Virus record (IMG/VR): IMGVR_UViG_3300033571_011456
Location: 1 to 20,632 of that record
Origin: a virus
Length of the DNA: 20,632 nucleotides
Reading direction: 5' to 3' (one strand)
Shown: one piece after another, positions 1-6,232 of the stretch
How the letters are laid out: the number at the start of each line of letters is the position of its first letter
Numbering within the stretch: the first letter of the stretch is position 1
Program-made: the position numbers and the translations under genes
The notes under the pieces: model-generated
Seen by the model: the letters and a program-made list of their open reading frames with translations, nothing else
The model's database searches: none
What the model was told of the DNA's origin: nothing

Positions 1-190
1 CATTGCTGGCATTGAGTGCGATTTGAATCCAACAATCGGCACCTTGATCTTCCACGCAGTACTCTTCAAGGTTCAGCCCGTCGGGATATTCGTATCCTGC
101 CAAGGAACAATCGTACGCTTCAACAAAGCCGTACTCCTCAGCCTTCGCACCGTTAACCATTTCTGCAATCTGCTCTGTGGTGTATGCCAT
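1..190 (-). CDS. Small acidic protein of unknown function, C-terminus cut by the window edge
   Basis: The reading frame opens at ATG 190-188 and stays open to position 1, giving at least 63 residues beginning MAYTTEQIAEMVNGAKAEEY. A GGAGG ribosome binding site lies eight bases upstream, after an ACACCA tract that recurs before many other genes in this arm. The visible part is acidic and contains three cysteines but no domain I recognise. It is probably the second gene of a transcript starting at the promoter at 527-556, after the 76-residue gene at 248-478. The real stop lies outside the window, so its length is unknown. Confidence 0.75.
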   Translation of the reverse strand, partial: MAYTTEQIAEMVNGAKAEEYGFVEAYDCSLAGYEYPDGLNLEEYCVEDQGADCWIQIALNASN

Positions 191-217
191 CGTTCTATCC
201 TCCTGTTGGTGTGAGTA

Positions 218-239
218 GGGCAGGGCCGTGACCCTGCCC
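218..239 (-). other. Intercistronic hairpin, 8-bp perfect stem
   Basis: GGGCAGGG at 218-225 pairs perfectly with CCCTGCCC at 232-239 across a six-base loop. It lies between the stop codon of the 248-478 gene and the ribosome binding site of the gene starting at 190. Read on the minus strand it is followed by TACTCAC, not a T run, so it does not look like a simple intrinsic terminator. It occupies the same place between genes as the four UNCG hairpins near 8.5-9.6 kb, with a different sequence. Confidence 0.6.
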
Positions 240-247
240 TTGATTGA

Positions 248-478
248 TTAGAAGCCGCGCATCACTTCGTCGCGCGTGGTACCCTGACGGATCACCAGAG
301 GCAGTCCGAACTCGTCGCAGCGCTCGACGTCTACGACAAACCACTGGACGCGGTCGACATCCCAGGGCATTTTGACCAAGCTGCGAGTGTGAACCGCATA
401 GACTGCGTACTGTGAGAACTCGCCAAAGATTTCTTTGGCAGTAGCAAGTTGACCGGCGCGTGAGGGATCGTTGACCAC
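248..478 (-). CDS. Small protein of unknown function (76 aa)
   Basis: I place the start at GTG 478-476 because GGAGG lies five bases upstream (484-488). A longer frame back to 559 would begin upstream of the -35 box of a good promoter (527-556) and so could not be translated from that transcript. The product begins MVNDPSRAGQLATAKEIFGE and includes WFVVDVERCDEFGLPLVI; I recognise no family. It is the first gene of its transcript. The leader carries a 7-bp perfect hairpin at 500-516 right after the predicted transcription start. The start site is an inference; the frame itself is well supported. Confidence 0.7.
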   Translation of the reverse strand: MVNDPSRAGQLATAKEIFGEFSQYAVYAVHTRSLVKMPWDVDRVQWFVVDVERCDEFGLPLVIRQGTTRDEVMRGF

Positions 479-499
479 GGGAACCTCCAGGGTTAAGTC

Positions 500-516
500 G
501 CGGGAACCATTCCCGC
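500..516 (-). promoter_or_regulatory. Leader hairpin right after the predicted transcription start
   Basis: GCGGGAA (500-506) and TTCCCGC (510-516) form a perfect 7-bp stem with a three-base loop. On the minus strand the transcript predicted from the promoter at 527-556 begins close to GTCAG, directly before this stem. The same order (TGTCAG, then a GGGA..TCCC stem) follows the promoters at 9871-9900 and 12286-12313, so it looks like a conserved initially transcribed element rather than chance. Confidence 0.6.
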
Positions 517-526
517 TGACATTGTT

Positions 527-556
527 GTTATACAATAAACGCTTGACGCTTGTCAA
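527..556 (-). promoter_or_regulatory. Sigma-70-type promoter with palindromic -35 operator
   Basis: Minus-strand TTGACA at 556-551 and TATAAC at 532-527 are separated by 18 bases. The -35 box is part of TTGAC-N4-GTCAA, an exact inverted repeat, and belongs to the TTGACA-N5-CAAGC family found at seven places in this window (site 541-556). It drives the gene at 248-478 and probably the gene starting at 190. Confidence 0.75.
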
Positions 557-576
557 CAAGAAAAGTAGTACATATA

Positions 577-607
577 GAAAAAAAAACAGCCGGAACGGAT
601 CCGGCTG
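577..607 (-). terminator. Strong intrinsic terminator
   Basis: CAGCCGGA (587-594) and TCCGGCTG (600-607) form a perfect 8-bp stem with a five-base loop. On the minus strand it is followed at once by nine T residues (586-578). It lies 30 bases past the stop of the 637-1371 gene and ends that operon just before the next promoter. Confidence 0.9.
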
Positions 608-636
608 GAAGGAAAAGCTGAAATGACATCGACAGT

Positions 637-1371
637 CTACTCGGGATCCTCTGGCAGCTCAACAGTTAGCGGGATGATCATCCGGAAGCCCACGTCTCGC
701 CCATAGACATTGGCTGCGGCCGCATAGACAAATCGCCCAGTGCCACCCAGCCCGATCGGGACGATATCCTCTGCTTTGTACTGCCAGGACCCTCCCGTAC
801 AGTATCGCCTCTCGTACAGGTAGACGGCACCGCCAGGCTGCTCTACCGGCTCCAGCGGTGGTCCATCTGAGCACCACTGCCAGATACAGCCGAGAGTGTC
901 GAAGAGGCCGTAGGCATTCGGGCGGCTCATCCCTACCGGCTGCATCCAGGGCTGCCAGGCAAACGTGCCGAGGTCCTGCAGTCGCTCAGGACGCACACCA
1001 TCAGCCACCGCCAGCCCATAGGCCTCTTCGTAGGTCGGCAGACGGATCGTGCCGACATTATCGAGAAGACTGGCGAAGGTGAAGTTCAGGTCAGAGATAT
1101 ACTCGTCGACCATATCGAGACTGACATAGTTCGCGGGCAGTTCACCCTCAAAGGCACGGTTCACCCAGGTTTTCGTCCATTGCCTCGGCTCAGCCGCATA
1201 CGTCCGCCACTGGTCGCGGGTAATCGGCGTCAGGGATACCCAGCCGATCGGCGTCAGGCGAAAGACGATCGGACCTAGGACGAGGGTATTGTTGTCCGCC
1301 GTCACGTACAGATCGCTCGGTGGTGTACCCGCCAAGGCTTTGAGTGATCGAGTCAGGGTATCAGTTCTCAT
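637..1371 (-). CDS. FGE-sulfatase / C-type-lectin-fold protein, non-catalytic
   Basis: The 244-residue product carries the signature run of the formylglycine-generating-enzyme (SUMF1) and C-type-lectin fold: RLPTYEEAY (110-118), PNAYGLFDTLGCIWQWC (151-167), GGSW (193-196) and GRDVGFRMI (224-232). In catalytic FGE, paired cysteines sit just before the final GFR block. Here that stretch reads GRFVYAAAANVYGRDVGFR with no cysteine, so I infer a binding rather than an oxidase role. Phages use this fold for receptor or ligand binding, including as the variable protein of diversity-generating retroelements, but no reverse transcriptase or template repeat is visible here. The start ATG overlaps the TGA of the upstream regulator gene (ATGA), which implies coupled translation. 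The operon ends at the terminator at 577-607. Fold assignment is fairly sure; the role is open. Confidence 0.8.
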   Translation of the reverse strand: MRTDTLTRSLKALAGTPPSDLYVTADNNTLVLGPIVFRLTPIGWVSLTPITRDQWRTYAAEPRQWTKTWVNRAFEGELPANYVSLDMVDEYISDLNFTFASLLDNVGTIRLPTYEEAYGLAVADGVRPERLQDLGTFAWQPWMQPVGMSRPNAYGLFDTLGCIWQWCSDGPPLEPVEQPGGAVYLYERRYCTGGSWQYKAEDIVPIGLGGTGRFVYAAAANVYGRDVGFRMIIPLTVELPEDPE

Positions 1372-2180
1372 TGCTCTCCTTTGATCGAGAAGTAGGTGCG
1401 GACCGGTCCGCGCTGGCCAGTGTGCTGGCGCTCAGCCGAGAGTATATCCAGTTCCACCATCCTATTCAGCCAGACGAGGGCGTGATCACGGTTCGCGCCG
1501 ATCCCCTGGGCGATCGTGTCGACCTCGTTGCGACCGTCCTCACGGATCGCATACAGGATCCGCTCTTGAACCGATTGCTCTGGGATCTCGAGGATATAGC
1601 GCACCTCCTCCTCGGCGTAGGTGATTGCGTTGGATGCGAGTGGCACCACGGCAGCCAGTGCCCGTCCTGCGCCTTGGTAGGCCTCCCAGAGCCTCGGGAC
1701 GCGCTCATCCATACCTACAGGCGCAAGAGTCGCCGAAAGTGGCGCAGCCGTCGTTTCTGCGATCGCGCGACGCATCTGACGAACGGTCATCGTTTCCTCC
1801 ACGGCTCTGTCGAGGATCTCGATTGGCTCGGGTGACTGAGCCGCCACGACGAAATGAGAAAATTCCAGATTCGCCGGACGTTCGGCGAATCGCTCTTTGA
1901 ATGCCACGGCAAGCCGGTAGGCGGCTCGGTATTCGTAGATGCGTTGCGGGTGGCATCCGACTTCTGCTGCAAATTTCTCAACGGATCCCTGCCCGTAGTG
2001 CGTCTCGATGGATGCGGCAATGGCTGCCTGACGCCAGCGCTCTTCCGTCACACTGGCCTCTGCGTTATGCCAGGCGGCGACGTAGTCGGTCCAGGCGTGC
2101 GACGTGAATATCGGCAGGTCGTTGTCTGGGAACGCGAATCCGGCGACGACCAGATTCGTGGTGAGGGCGGTGTCTGACAA
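1368..2180 (-). CDS. DNA-binding regulator with two helix-turn-helix regions
   Basis: I choose the TTG start at 2180-2178 because GGAAGG lies just upstream; an ATG-like start farther up at 2216 has no such site. The 270-residue product has an HTH-like segment near residues 62-95 (GSVEKFAAEVGCHPQRIYEY) followed by a helical stretch. Residues 204-262 look like a winged helix, with VDTIAQGIGANRDHALVWLN as its recognition part and RTYFSI as the wing. This resembles phage or plasmid transcription regulators, but I cannot name a family. It is translationally coupled to the downstream FGE-fold gene. No clear minus-strand promoter is visible; the region upstream holds the plus-strand small RNA unit. 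Confidence 0.75.
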   Translation of the reverse strand: MSDTALTTNLVVAGFAFPDNDLPIFTSHAWTDYVAAWHNAEASVTEERWRQAAIAASIETHYGQGSVEKFAAEVGCHPQRIYEYRAAYRLAVAFKERFAERPANLEFSHFVVAAQSPEPIEILDRAVEETMTVRQMRRAIAETTAAPLSATLAPVGMDERVPRLWEAYQGAGRALAAVVPLASNAITYAEEEVRYILEIPEQSVQERILYAIREDGRNEVDTIAQGIGANRDHALVWLNRMVELDILSAERQHTGQRGPVRTYFSIKGEQ

Positions 2181-2202
2181 TGGGCCTTCCTTTCTAGCCT
2201 CT

Positions 2203-2231
2203 TTGACAGGGAACAAGCAATCGTCTATGAT
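2203..2231 (+). promoter_or_regulatory. Plus-strand sigma-70-type promoter for a small RNA
   Basis: TTGACA at 2203-2208 and TATGAT at 2226-2231 are exactly 17 bases apart. The -35 box continues as TTGACA-GGGAA-CAAGC (2203-2218), the same element found at six minus-strand promoters. Both flanking genes lie on the minus strand, and the predicted start, near 2238, leads straight into a terminator at 2286-2324. Confidence 0.75.
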
Positions 2232-2237
2232 TCGTCC

Positions 2238-2322
2238 GTTGCAAGGCTGTGTAGTAGCAGCAGCACAGTGAAAAAGGCAGCACGGGCCCGAGAGTTCAAG
2301 CCATACTCTCGGGCTTTCTTAT
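2238..2322 (+). ncRNA. Candidate phage small RNA, about 85 nt
   Basis: A near-consensus promoter, a short stretch without a convincing gene, and an intrinsic terminator define a self-contained plus-strand unit between two minus-strand genes. The predicted RNA has a 5' hairpin (CTGTG 2247-2251 with CACAG 2264-2268, a CAG-rich 12-base loop), an unpaired GAAAAAGG stretch, and a 9-bp terminator stem. The only start codon in the area, at 2227, lies inside the -10 box and would give 14 residues, so a protein is unlikely. Function is unknown; a base-pairing regulator or a decoy RNA are both possible. Confidence 0.6.
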
Positions 2323-2324
2323 TT
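2286..2324 (+). terminator. Intrinsic terminator of the plus-strand small RNA
   Basis: GCCCGAGAG (2286-2294) and CTCTCGGGC (2306-2314) form a perfect 9-bp stem with an 11-base loop, followed on the plus strand by TTTCTTATTT. Read on the minus strand the stem is followed by CCGTGC, so it works only in the plus direction, although both neighbouring genes are on the minus strand. Confidence 0.8.
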
Positions 2325-2938
2325 CACACCTTCGCGTAGGTTATCGATTGCTGGTCCTGATACTTCCCATCCCTGTCTTCGTAGCTCGTCCGCACCTCAC
2401 CCTTGATCGGGAAGAGTAGCAGCTGAGCAATTCCCTCTTTGGCATAGAGCTTGAGGTAGTTGTGTTTCTGTGCGTTGTAAAATTCGATCACTAGGTTTCC
2501 GTGCCAACCCGGCTCAAGCGGTGTCGTGTTGACGATCAGCCCACAGCGAGCATAGGTGGACTTGCCGATGCACAGGCCGATATGATCGCGTGGAATGGTG
2601 ATGTATTCGAGCGAGAGGCCGAGCGCATAATCGCCCGGCGCCATTCGCCAGTAGACTTCGTGTGTCTGCGGATCAGTGTCAGGTTGGATCTGAACGTAAT
2701 CGTCTGACTGAATGCGCTTAGGATCGATGGTCCCTGACTTCTCGCTCTTCAACCAAGGATTACGCGCTACGGCCAGTGACCCGGGATCGAGACGCAAGTC
2801 GTAGCCTGCTGAGGATAGGCCGTAGGATATGGTGGAAACGCTACTATGCGCTCGACACTGATCAGGCAGGAATGGCTCGACCATGTGTTTGTACTGCTCT
2901 TCCCGTAGTCTGATCCACTCGCTATCGCTGATTGGCAT
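2324..2938 (-). CDS. dcd: dCTP deaminase (Dcd/DUT superfamily)
   Basis: The 204-residue protein matches the trimeric dCTP deaminase/dUTPase fold. It has SSAGYDLRL (42-50, usual SSVGYDLRV), GKSTYARCGL (125-134), LEPGWHGNLVIEF (141-153) with the glutamate at 152 in the place of the catalytic residue, GIAQLLLF (169-176), and a C-terminal YQDQQ (193-197) matching the substrate-closing tail. The enzyme turns dCTP into dUTP, or into dUMP in bifunctional members; the sequence alone does not decide which. It supplies thymidylate precursors for phage replication. It is the last gene of the long minus-strand operon starting near 5538, and its start overlaps the previous gene by 17 bases. Its stop overlaps the end of the small-RNA terminator tract. 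Confidence 0.92.
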   Translation of the reverse strand: MPISDSEWIRLREEQYKHMVEPFLPDQCRAHSSVSTISYGLSSAGYDLRLDPGSLAVARNPWLKSEKSGTIDPKRIQSDDYVQIQPDTDPQTHEVYWRMAPGDYALGLSLEYITIPRDHIGLCIGKSTYARCGLIVNTTPLEPGWHGNLVIEFYNAQKHNYLKLYAKEGIAQLLLFPIKGEVRTSYEDRDGKYQDQQSITYAKV

Positions 2939-3143
2939 TTGCCGTCCCTCCGATCACTGACCAGTCGACGTTGCCCTCGAATGCAGTAGTGATCACGGAT
3001 CGCACCAGGTTGGACAGCGTCGGATCGTTGTACTTCTCTGTCATTTGCAGGATCTCAATCAAAGCTGACACGATCTCGTGCGGCTGGCTTACGGGCTGGT
3101 ATGGTGCCCTTGTAGTTTTGGATGAGGGCTTGCTTGTATTCAT
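2922..3143 (-). CDS. Small protein of unknown function (73 aa)
   Basis: The ATG at 3143 has AAGGAG seven bases upstream. The product begins MNTSKPSSKTTRAPYQPVSQ, a loose N-terminus, followed by two likely helices (HEIVSALIEILQMTEKYND and LSNLVRSVITTAFEG). No family is recognised. It overlaps the end of the upstream gene by 89 bases in the +1 frame and the start of dcd by 17 bases. Such a long overlap is unusual, but the ribosome binding site is good. A shorter form starting at the internal ATG before TEKYND is possible, with a poorer site. Confidence 0.6.
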   Translation of the reverse strand: MNTSKPSSKTTRAPYQPVSQPHEIVSALIEILQMTEKYNDPTLSNLVRSVITTAFEGNVDWSVIGGTANANQR

Positions 3144-3414
3144 TGTGGAACTCCTTCGTGATCATTTCGTAGACTTCATCGCTGACCCGGTCGACGTAGA
3201 CGATGGGCCTGTCATTGCTTGCATACTTCCAGCGCAAACGGAACGCCCACGTTCCCTTGCTCACCTTCACAGCCTCGACGTATGGCGTCTTATCGCGTCG
3301 TGTAGAGGCGGGACGCCCCCGCCGGCGGGCGACCGGCGAGAGCGTAGTGGGTGGTGGGATCGCTGGTGGTGCAGGCTGAGATACCGAGGAATCCTCGGCA
3401 GTTGGCTGGGACAC
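3055..3414 (-). CDS. Basic protein of unknown function (119 aa)
   Basis: I place the start at GTG 3414-3412, which shares one base with the TAG stop of the small membrane gene before it, pointing to coupled translation. The frame is open farther upstream to 3573, but that part overlaps the membrane gene and has no ribosome binding site. The N-terminal 30 residues are proline- and serine-rich, then RRRGRPASTRRDK is very basic. The rest (KGTWAFRLRWKYASNDRPIV onward) looks like a compact beta-alpha domain. The arginine patch suggests nucleic acid contact, by inference only. Its last 89 bases overlap the next gene. Confidence 0.6.
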   Translation of the reverse strand: MSQPTAEDSSVSQPAPPAIPPPTTLSPVARRRGRPASTRRDKTPYVEAVKVSKGTWAFRLRWKYASNDRPIVYVDRVSDEVYEMITKEFHNEYKQALIQNYKGTIPARKPAARDRVSFD

Positions 3415-3545
3415 TAGACTTTCGTGACGGCTTCCAGTAGCAGCGCTTTGCCGATGATCATCATCAGCTCGAACCGGTACGAGTACAGGAAGATCACGCC
3501 GATCAGGATCATCAAGGATAATAGGAACTTGTTGCCGCTGCTCAT
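3414..3545 (-). CDS. Very small single-span membrane protein (43 aa)
   Basis: ATG 3545-3543 is preceded by GGAGG at good spacing. The product begins MSSGNKFLLSLMILIGVIFL and continues with a short polar turn and a second hydrophobic stretch (LMMIIGKALLLEAV). It therefore has one clear transmembrane helix and perhaps a second membrane-bound segment. It follows a four-span membrane protein gene and overlaps the next start by one base. Function is unknown; size and context would allow an accessory holin, a superinfection or immunity factor, or a partner of the 198-residue membrane protein. Confidence 0.7.
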   Translation of the reverse strand: MSSGNKFLLSLMILIGVIFLYSYRFELMMIIGKALLLEAVTKV

Positions 3546-3612
3546 ATATTTGGCCTCCAGTGTTTTGTGTCATTGGTACGAAGAGAGTCGGGTTGACCAG
3601 TGATGGGACTGC

Positions 3613-3629
3613 GCCCGGACTGTCCGGGC
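3613..3629 (-). other. Hairpin directly after a stop codon
   Basis: GCCCGGAC (3613-3620) and GTCCGGGC (3622-3629) are perfect inverted repeats around a single base, forming in RNA a 6-bp stem with a five-base loop. It starts immediately after the stop codon of the 3630-4226 gene. There is no T run on the minus strand, so it may mark the mRNA 3' side or protect the message rather than end transcription. Confidence 0.5.
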
Positions 3630-4226
3630 CTATGCTTTTGGGTTTCGCGCCTCGGCTCCTAGTGGATAGTACGTCGTCGCACGTGCGAATCCAACTGGCG
3701 CACCACCCTGCCTGACGTCTTCCTCGATTGCATTGACGCGACGGGAAGCAATCGCGAAAAACACGATCGACAAGCCCAGCTCAAGAAACGCAAGCAGAGC
3801 GGCGATCATTGAGACGCCATCGCCGAAGGCCTGTTCCAGCTTTGTGGACTCGCGTGCTGAGAGGCCGATAGCGCTGGCAACGGCTCTCGTCTTGGCCTGA
3901 GCGGCTGCGCCCATAGCCGCCTCGAACTTCTTTACTTGCCCTTCGTTGAAGGACTGGACGCCCACGTTCCGCGCGCCATTGTGGACGATGTATCCAGCGT
4001 TGAGTGCGACGATCAAGCCAAGGATGACTTTCATCATCGTCTCACCGGGCACGATCTTCGCGTACAGGTAGGACGACGTGATACCCGCAACGATCGCCGA
4101 TGCCGCTACCCAGACGCCCAGCCTCTCGCCGTAGACGTGCCACCCGGCATAGCTGATTCCACCGATGATGATGGCGTGGATCATCAGAAACATAATCCAA
4201 TCGAACATTGAACGATTCTCGCTCAT
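3630..4226 (-). CDS. Four-span membrane protein of unknown function (198 aa)
   Basis: The start is ATG 4226-4224 with GGAGG eight bases upstream; an extended frame reaching 4391 overlaps the neighbouring gene and lacks a ribosome binding site. Hydrophobic segments lie near residues 8-30, 36-56, 64-82 and 139-160. Between the third and fourth is a polar, alanine-rich helical region (FEAAMGAAAQAKTRAVASAI), and the C-terminal 38 residues are polar. I know no family for it. It sits in an operon with DNA-processing and nucleotide genes, next to another membrane gene. It could affect the cell envelope or exclude other phages, but the sequence does not decide. Confidence 0.75.
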   Translation of the reverse strand: MSENRSMFDWIMFLMIHAIIIGGISYAGWHVYGERLGVWVAASAIVAGITSSYLYAKIVPGETMMKVILGLIVALNAGYIVHNGARNVGVQSFNEGQVKKFEAAMGAAAQAKTRAVASAIGLSARESTKLEQAFGDGVSMIAALLAFLELGLSIVFFAIASRRVNAIEEDVRQGGAPVGFARATTYYPLGAEARNPKA

Positions 4227-4242
4227 TCGTATAGCCTCCGTG

Positions 4243-4539
4243 TTATTTGAGATTGGCCCGTGTGCATTGGGACCACGGGACGGTTGCCAGTTGCTTTTTG
4301 CCCTCTGTGAGCGCCACCTCTTCCAGCCCTTGGACAAGAGCGTCCAAGTCAATTTTTTTGCCAACGCTCTGCCAGCGATCGCGAAAATCATGTCTCACCA
4401 CCCAGGTTTCACCGTCGATTGTCACCTCGCCGTAGGTCCGGCCTTCTGTGTACTCAATATTGCGGACGATGCGCTGGTGCCTGTCTGGCGGGCCGTTGGC
4501 GTTGCGGATGAAGATCTGCTGGTTGAGCTTGTCGATCAT
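4243..4539 (-). CDS. Small protein of unknown function (98 aa)
   Basis: ATG 4539 is preceded by CCGGAGG at correct spacing, and the gene lies neatly between neighbours. The product begins MIDKLNQQIFIRNANGPPDR and appears to hold a small beta-rich domain (GRTYGEVTIDGETWVVRHDF) followed by a helix (LDALVQGLEEVALTEGKK). No family is recognised. It is part of the operon running from 5538 to 2324, immediately downstream of the VRR-NUC gene. Confidence 0.75.
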   Translation of the reverse strand: MIDKLNQQIFIRNANGPPDRHQRIVRNIEYTEGRTYGEVTIDGETWVVRHDFRDRWQSVGKKIDLDALVQGLEEVALTEGKKQLATVPWSQCTRANLK

Positions 4540-4556
4540 ATGTCCTCCGGTTGTGT

Positions 4557-4949
4557 CTACAGTCGCCCTTCGAGGTAATCGATCAGGATTCCCTTTGCTT
4601 CCTCGAAGCTGTACGCGACAGCCACAAGGTTGCCCTGATCACTGAGCATCTCCATCCATCGCTTCTGATTCTCTGAGAGAGTCCCGCTTCCGGCCTTCAG
4701 TTCCAGATAGAGCGAGTGCCAGATGCGGCGGGCGACGGGAAGGACAAGATCAGGAACACCGCTCTTCATACCTTCCCGCTTCATTGCGATTGCCGTTCGT
4801 GCGCTGCGGTAGCCGCCATTCGGTACCGCATAGAGCAGCCGAAGCTCAGGGTATTGCTTCTCAACGAGCTGCGCCCATTGGATGAGCGTGGATTGCTGGG
4901 CGTGCTCCGATGGGATGAGCCGGTTCTTGTGCAGTTTGAATGCCTTCAT
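4557..4949 (-). CDS. VRR-NUC domain nuclease (PD-(D/E)XK type)
   Basis: The 130-residue protein matches the stand-alone phage VRR-NUC family: E15 with Q19 (SEHAQQSTLIQWA), AVPNGGYRS (41-49), GVPDLVL (64-70) with aspartate 67, LELK (82-85) with glutamate 83 and lysine 85, and Q95 in the helix after it. These are the metal-binding and catalytic positions of the restriction-endonuclease fold. The family cuts branched or structured DNA in known members, so a role in recombination or resolving replication intermediates is likely. The start overlaps the previous gene by 89 bases in the +1 frame. The conserved glutamate of motif I lies inside the overlap, so the overlap is real on this side. The ribosome binding site is modest (GAGA). 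Confidence 0.88.
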   Translation of the reverse strand: MKAFKLHKNRLIPSEHAQQSTLIQWAQLVEKQYPELRLLYAVPNGGYRSARTAIAMKREGMKSGVPDLVLPVARRIWHSLYLELKAGSGTLSENQKRWMEMLSDQGNLVAVAYSFEEAKGILIDYLEGRL

Positions 4950-5538
4950 TCTTGATTCTCTTGTTGTAGTCGTCCAGATACCGTTCGAGGTGCCGGACGA
5001 CTTCCTCTGTCAAATGTCGATCGTTTGTGATCTGGAACGCTGGCCGGTAATGATCGAGGATCAGTTCGCGCAGCCGGTGCAGGTGCAGGTAATGCTCTCT
5101 CTCGAAGCTCATTTCGTAGGCTGACAAAATCACACCCGTCCAGCCACGCAGAATGCCCTCACCGTCAAGGCGGATCGCCGTCGACGATGTCTTCCACGGT
5201 TCGAGCCGCACGATCTGCGCCTCAACTTGTGGAAGCTCAAATCGGATGCGTCGCCCTCTGGAATCGACAGGCACCCAGTCGTGGCTGGCCTCGTCGTCGA
5301 TCACAGATGCCACCTCACGGAAGCGGATCACCTGCCCATTGTAGGTCGTCTCAGCGTGCTGGATCCCGTCGATGAATCTGTACTTCGTCAGCCGAGTGAA
5401 CCAGTGGACTCGGTACCCGCTGGGCAGATCCACCTGCACGATCTCGACGTTGCGCCATTGATCCGGATGGATCGAGTGTGGCGGGATGCCTGTCCCTCGT
5501 CGAAAGTTGTCTGGTCGTTCGTGTTTGGGTGTTGCCAT
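4861..5538 (-). CDS. Protein of unknown function (225 aa), first gene of the dcd operon
   Basis: ATG 5538 is preceded by ACGGAGGACACA, a clear ribosome binding site, and by a candidate promoter at 5556-5585. The first 125 residues look beta-rich (VEIVQVDLPSGYRVHWFTRL, TTYNGQVIRFREV). Residues 135-200 are helical and charged (FEREHYLHLHRLRELILDHY onward). The tail (PAHPIGARPAIHAHPMGAAR) is low in complexity and lies in the 89-base overlap with the nuclease gene. I recognise no family. Position before a nuclease hints at DNA metabolism but proves nothing. Confidence 0.75.
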   Translation of the reverse strand: MATPKHERPDNFRRGTGIPPHSIHPDQWRNVEIVQVDLPSGYRVHWFTRLTKYRFIDGIQHAETTYNGQVIRFREVASVIDDEASHDWVPVDSRGRRIRFELPQVEAQIVRLEPWKTSSTAIRLDGEGILRGWTGVILSAYEMSFEREHYLHLHRLRELILDHYRPAFQITNDRHLTEEVVRHLERYLDDYNKRIKNEGIQTAQEPAHPIGARPAIHAHPMGAAR

Positions 5539-5555
5539 TGTGTCCTCCGTTGTGT

Positions 5556-5585
5556 AGCCTATGCCTGTTTATTGCCGATTGTCAA
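5556..5585 (-). promoter_or_regulatory. Candidate promoter of the long operon, shared operator motif
   Basis: TTGACA at 5585-5580 is followed 18 bases later by TAGGCT (5561-5556), a poor -10 box. The -35 region reads TTGACA-N5-CAATA, a two-base variant of the motif seen at the other promoters in this arm (site 5570-5585). It lies in the only gap between the loader gene and the gene starting at 5538. The shared motif supports it more than the -10 box does. Confidence 0.5.
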
Positions 5586-5590
5586 GTGGC

Positions 5591-6232
5591 CTATCTATTC
5601 GCCGCATTCTTGCAGAAGGCGCAAGGGCAGCGTGGGCTTGCCTGGGCCGTGCCTGGGTGCCAGTAGCCTGTCTCTCGGTTGCGTTCCCACTTGACGTTGC
5701 CCGGCCAGGCAACCCGCTGGTTGATCGGTGCTGCAGCACATTCGCACGGGTGCGCCGTCTTCCGCCAATCCTTGAAGGTGGGGCAATGCAGCATGAGAGG
5801 GAAATACCCGGCATCGTCGCAGTAGCGGCAGGCGTAGGTTCCCTGCTGGACGGCCTTGTAGCGGTTGAGCGACGCCTCTTTCTCGCGTCGTTCCCTGTCC
5901 TCAAGGATCAGCTGCTGAGCGGCGGACTTGACAGCGCCTACGGGCATTGGCTTGGTCCACTCGTGCTGCTCTGTCGCACGTACCCAGGCAGGCTCAAGCA
6001 TTGCGTCCGGGATCCCGTCCAACAGGCTTGCCCAGGTATCGAGCTGCATCAACAATTCAGCGTCGGCGCACAAGGGTAAGCTGTTCGCTTGGCGCGTCCG
6101 CTGAATCAAGTTGAGCAGGGCCGTTCTGCGTGCCTGTGGTAGATCCCGGGAACATGAGCTCGAAGGTCTGTCTTGCGGCATGCTCGTTCGCGCTGAGTCG
6201 ATTGACTCTCGATTGAATACCAGTTTGTCCAT
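5591..6232 (-). CDS. Candidate helicase loader with cysteine-rich C-terminus
   Basis: ATG 6232 has AGAGGA seven bases upstream and the same ACACAATG context as the gene at 5538. The 213-residue product has a helical middle (LLMQLDTWASLLDGIPDAML and a following EWTKPMPVGAVKSAAQQL) that loosely resembles G39P-type helicase loader/inhibitor proteins. Its C-terminal half is rich in paired cysteines (CRYC 135-138, C150, CEC 163-165, CPCAFC 202-207), likely binding zinc. Position directly after the initiator also suits a lambda P-like or G39P-like role. The first 58 residues overlap the initiator gene by 176 bases; part of this N-terminus is serine-rich. Function is inferred from place and weak resemblance. 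Confidence 0.65.
   Translation of the reverse strand: MDKLVFNRESIDSARTSMPQDRPSSSCSRDLPQARRTALLNLIQRTRQANSLPLCADAELLMQLDTWASLLDGIPDAMLEPAWVRATEQHEWTKPMPVGAVKSAAQQLILEDRERREKEASLNRYKAVQQGTYACRYCDDAGYFPLMLHCPTFKDWRKTAHPCECAAAPINQRVAWPGNVKWERNRETGYWHPGTAQASPRCPCAFCKNAANR

Noticed and set aside
479-559. Longer start at 559 for the 248-478 gene
   Set aside because: It would place the promoter elements inside the coding region and has no ribosome binding site; the GTG at 478 has GGAGG five bases away.
637-1371. Diversity-generating retroelement target gene
   Set aside because: The protein has the right fold, but no reverse transcriptase gene, accessory protein or near-copy of its 3' end that could be a template repeat is seen in the window.
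2227-2271. 14-codon peptide within the small RNA unit
   Set aside because: Its ATG lies inside the -10 box, so the RNA would start after it; it also lacks a ribosome binding site.
3415-3573. Upstream extension of the gene at 3055-3414 to 3573
   Set aside because: The extension lacks a ribosome binding site and overlaps a small membrane gene with a good one; GTG 3414 overlaps that gene's stop in a typical coupled way.
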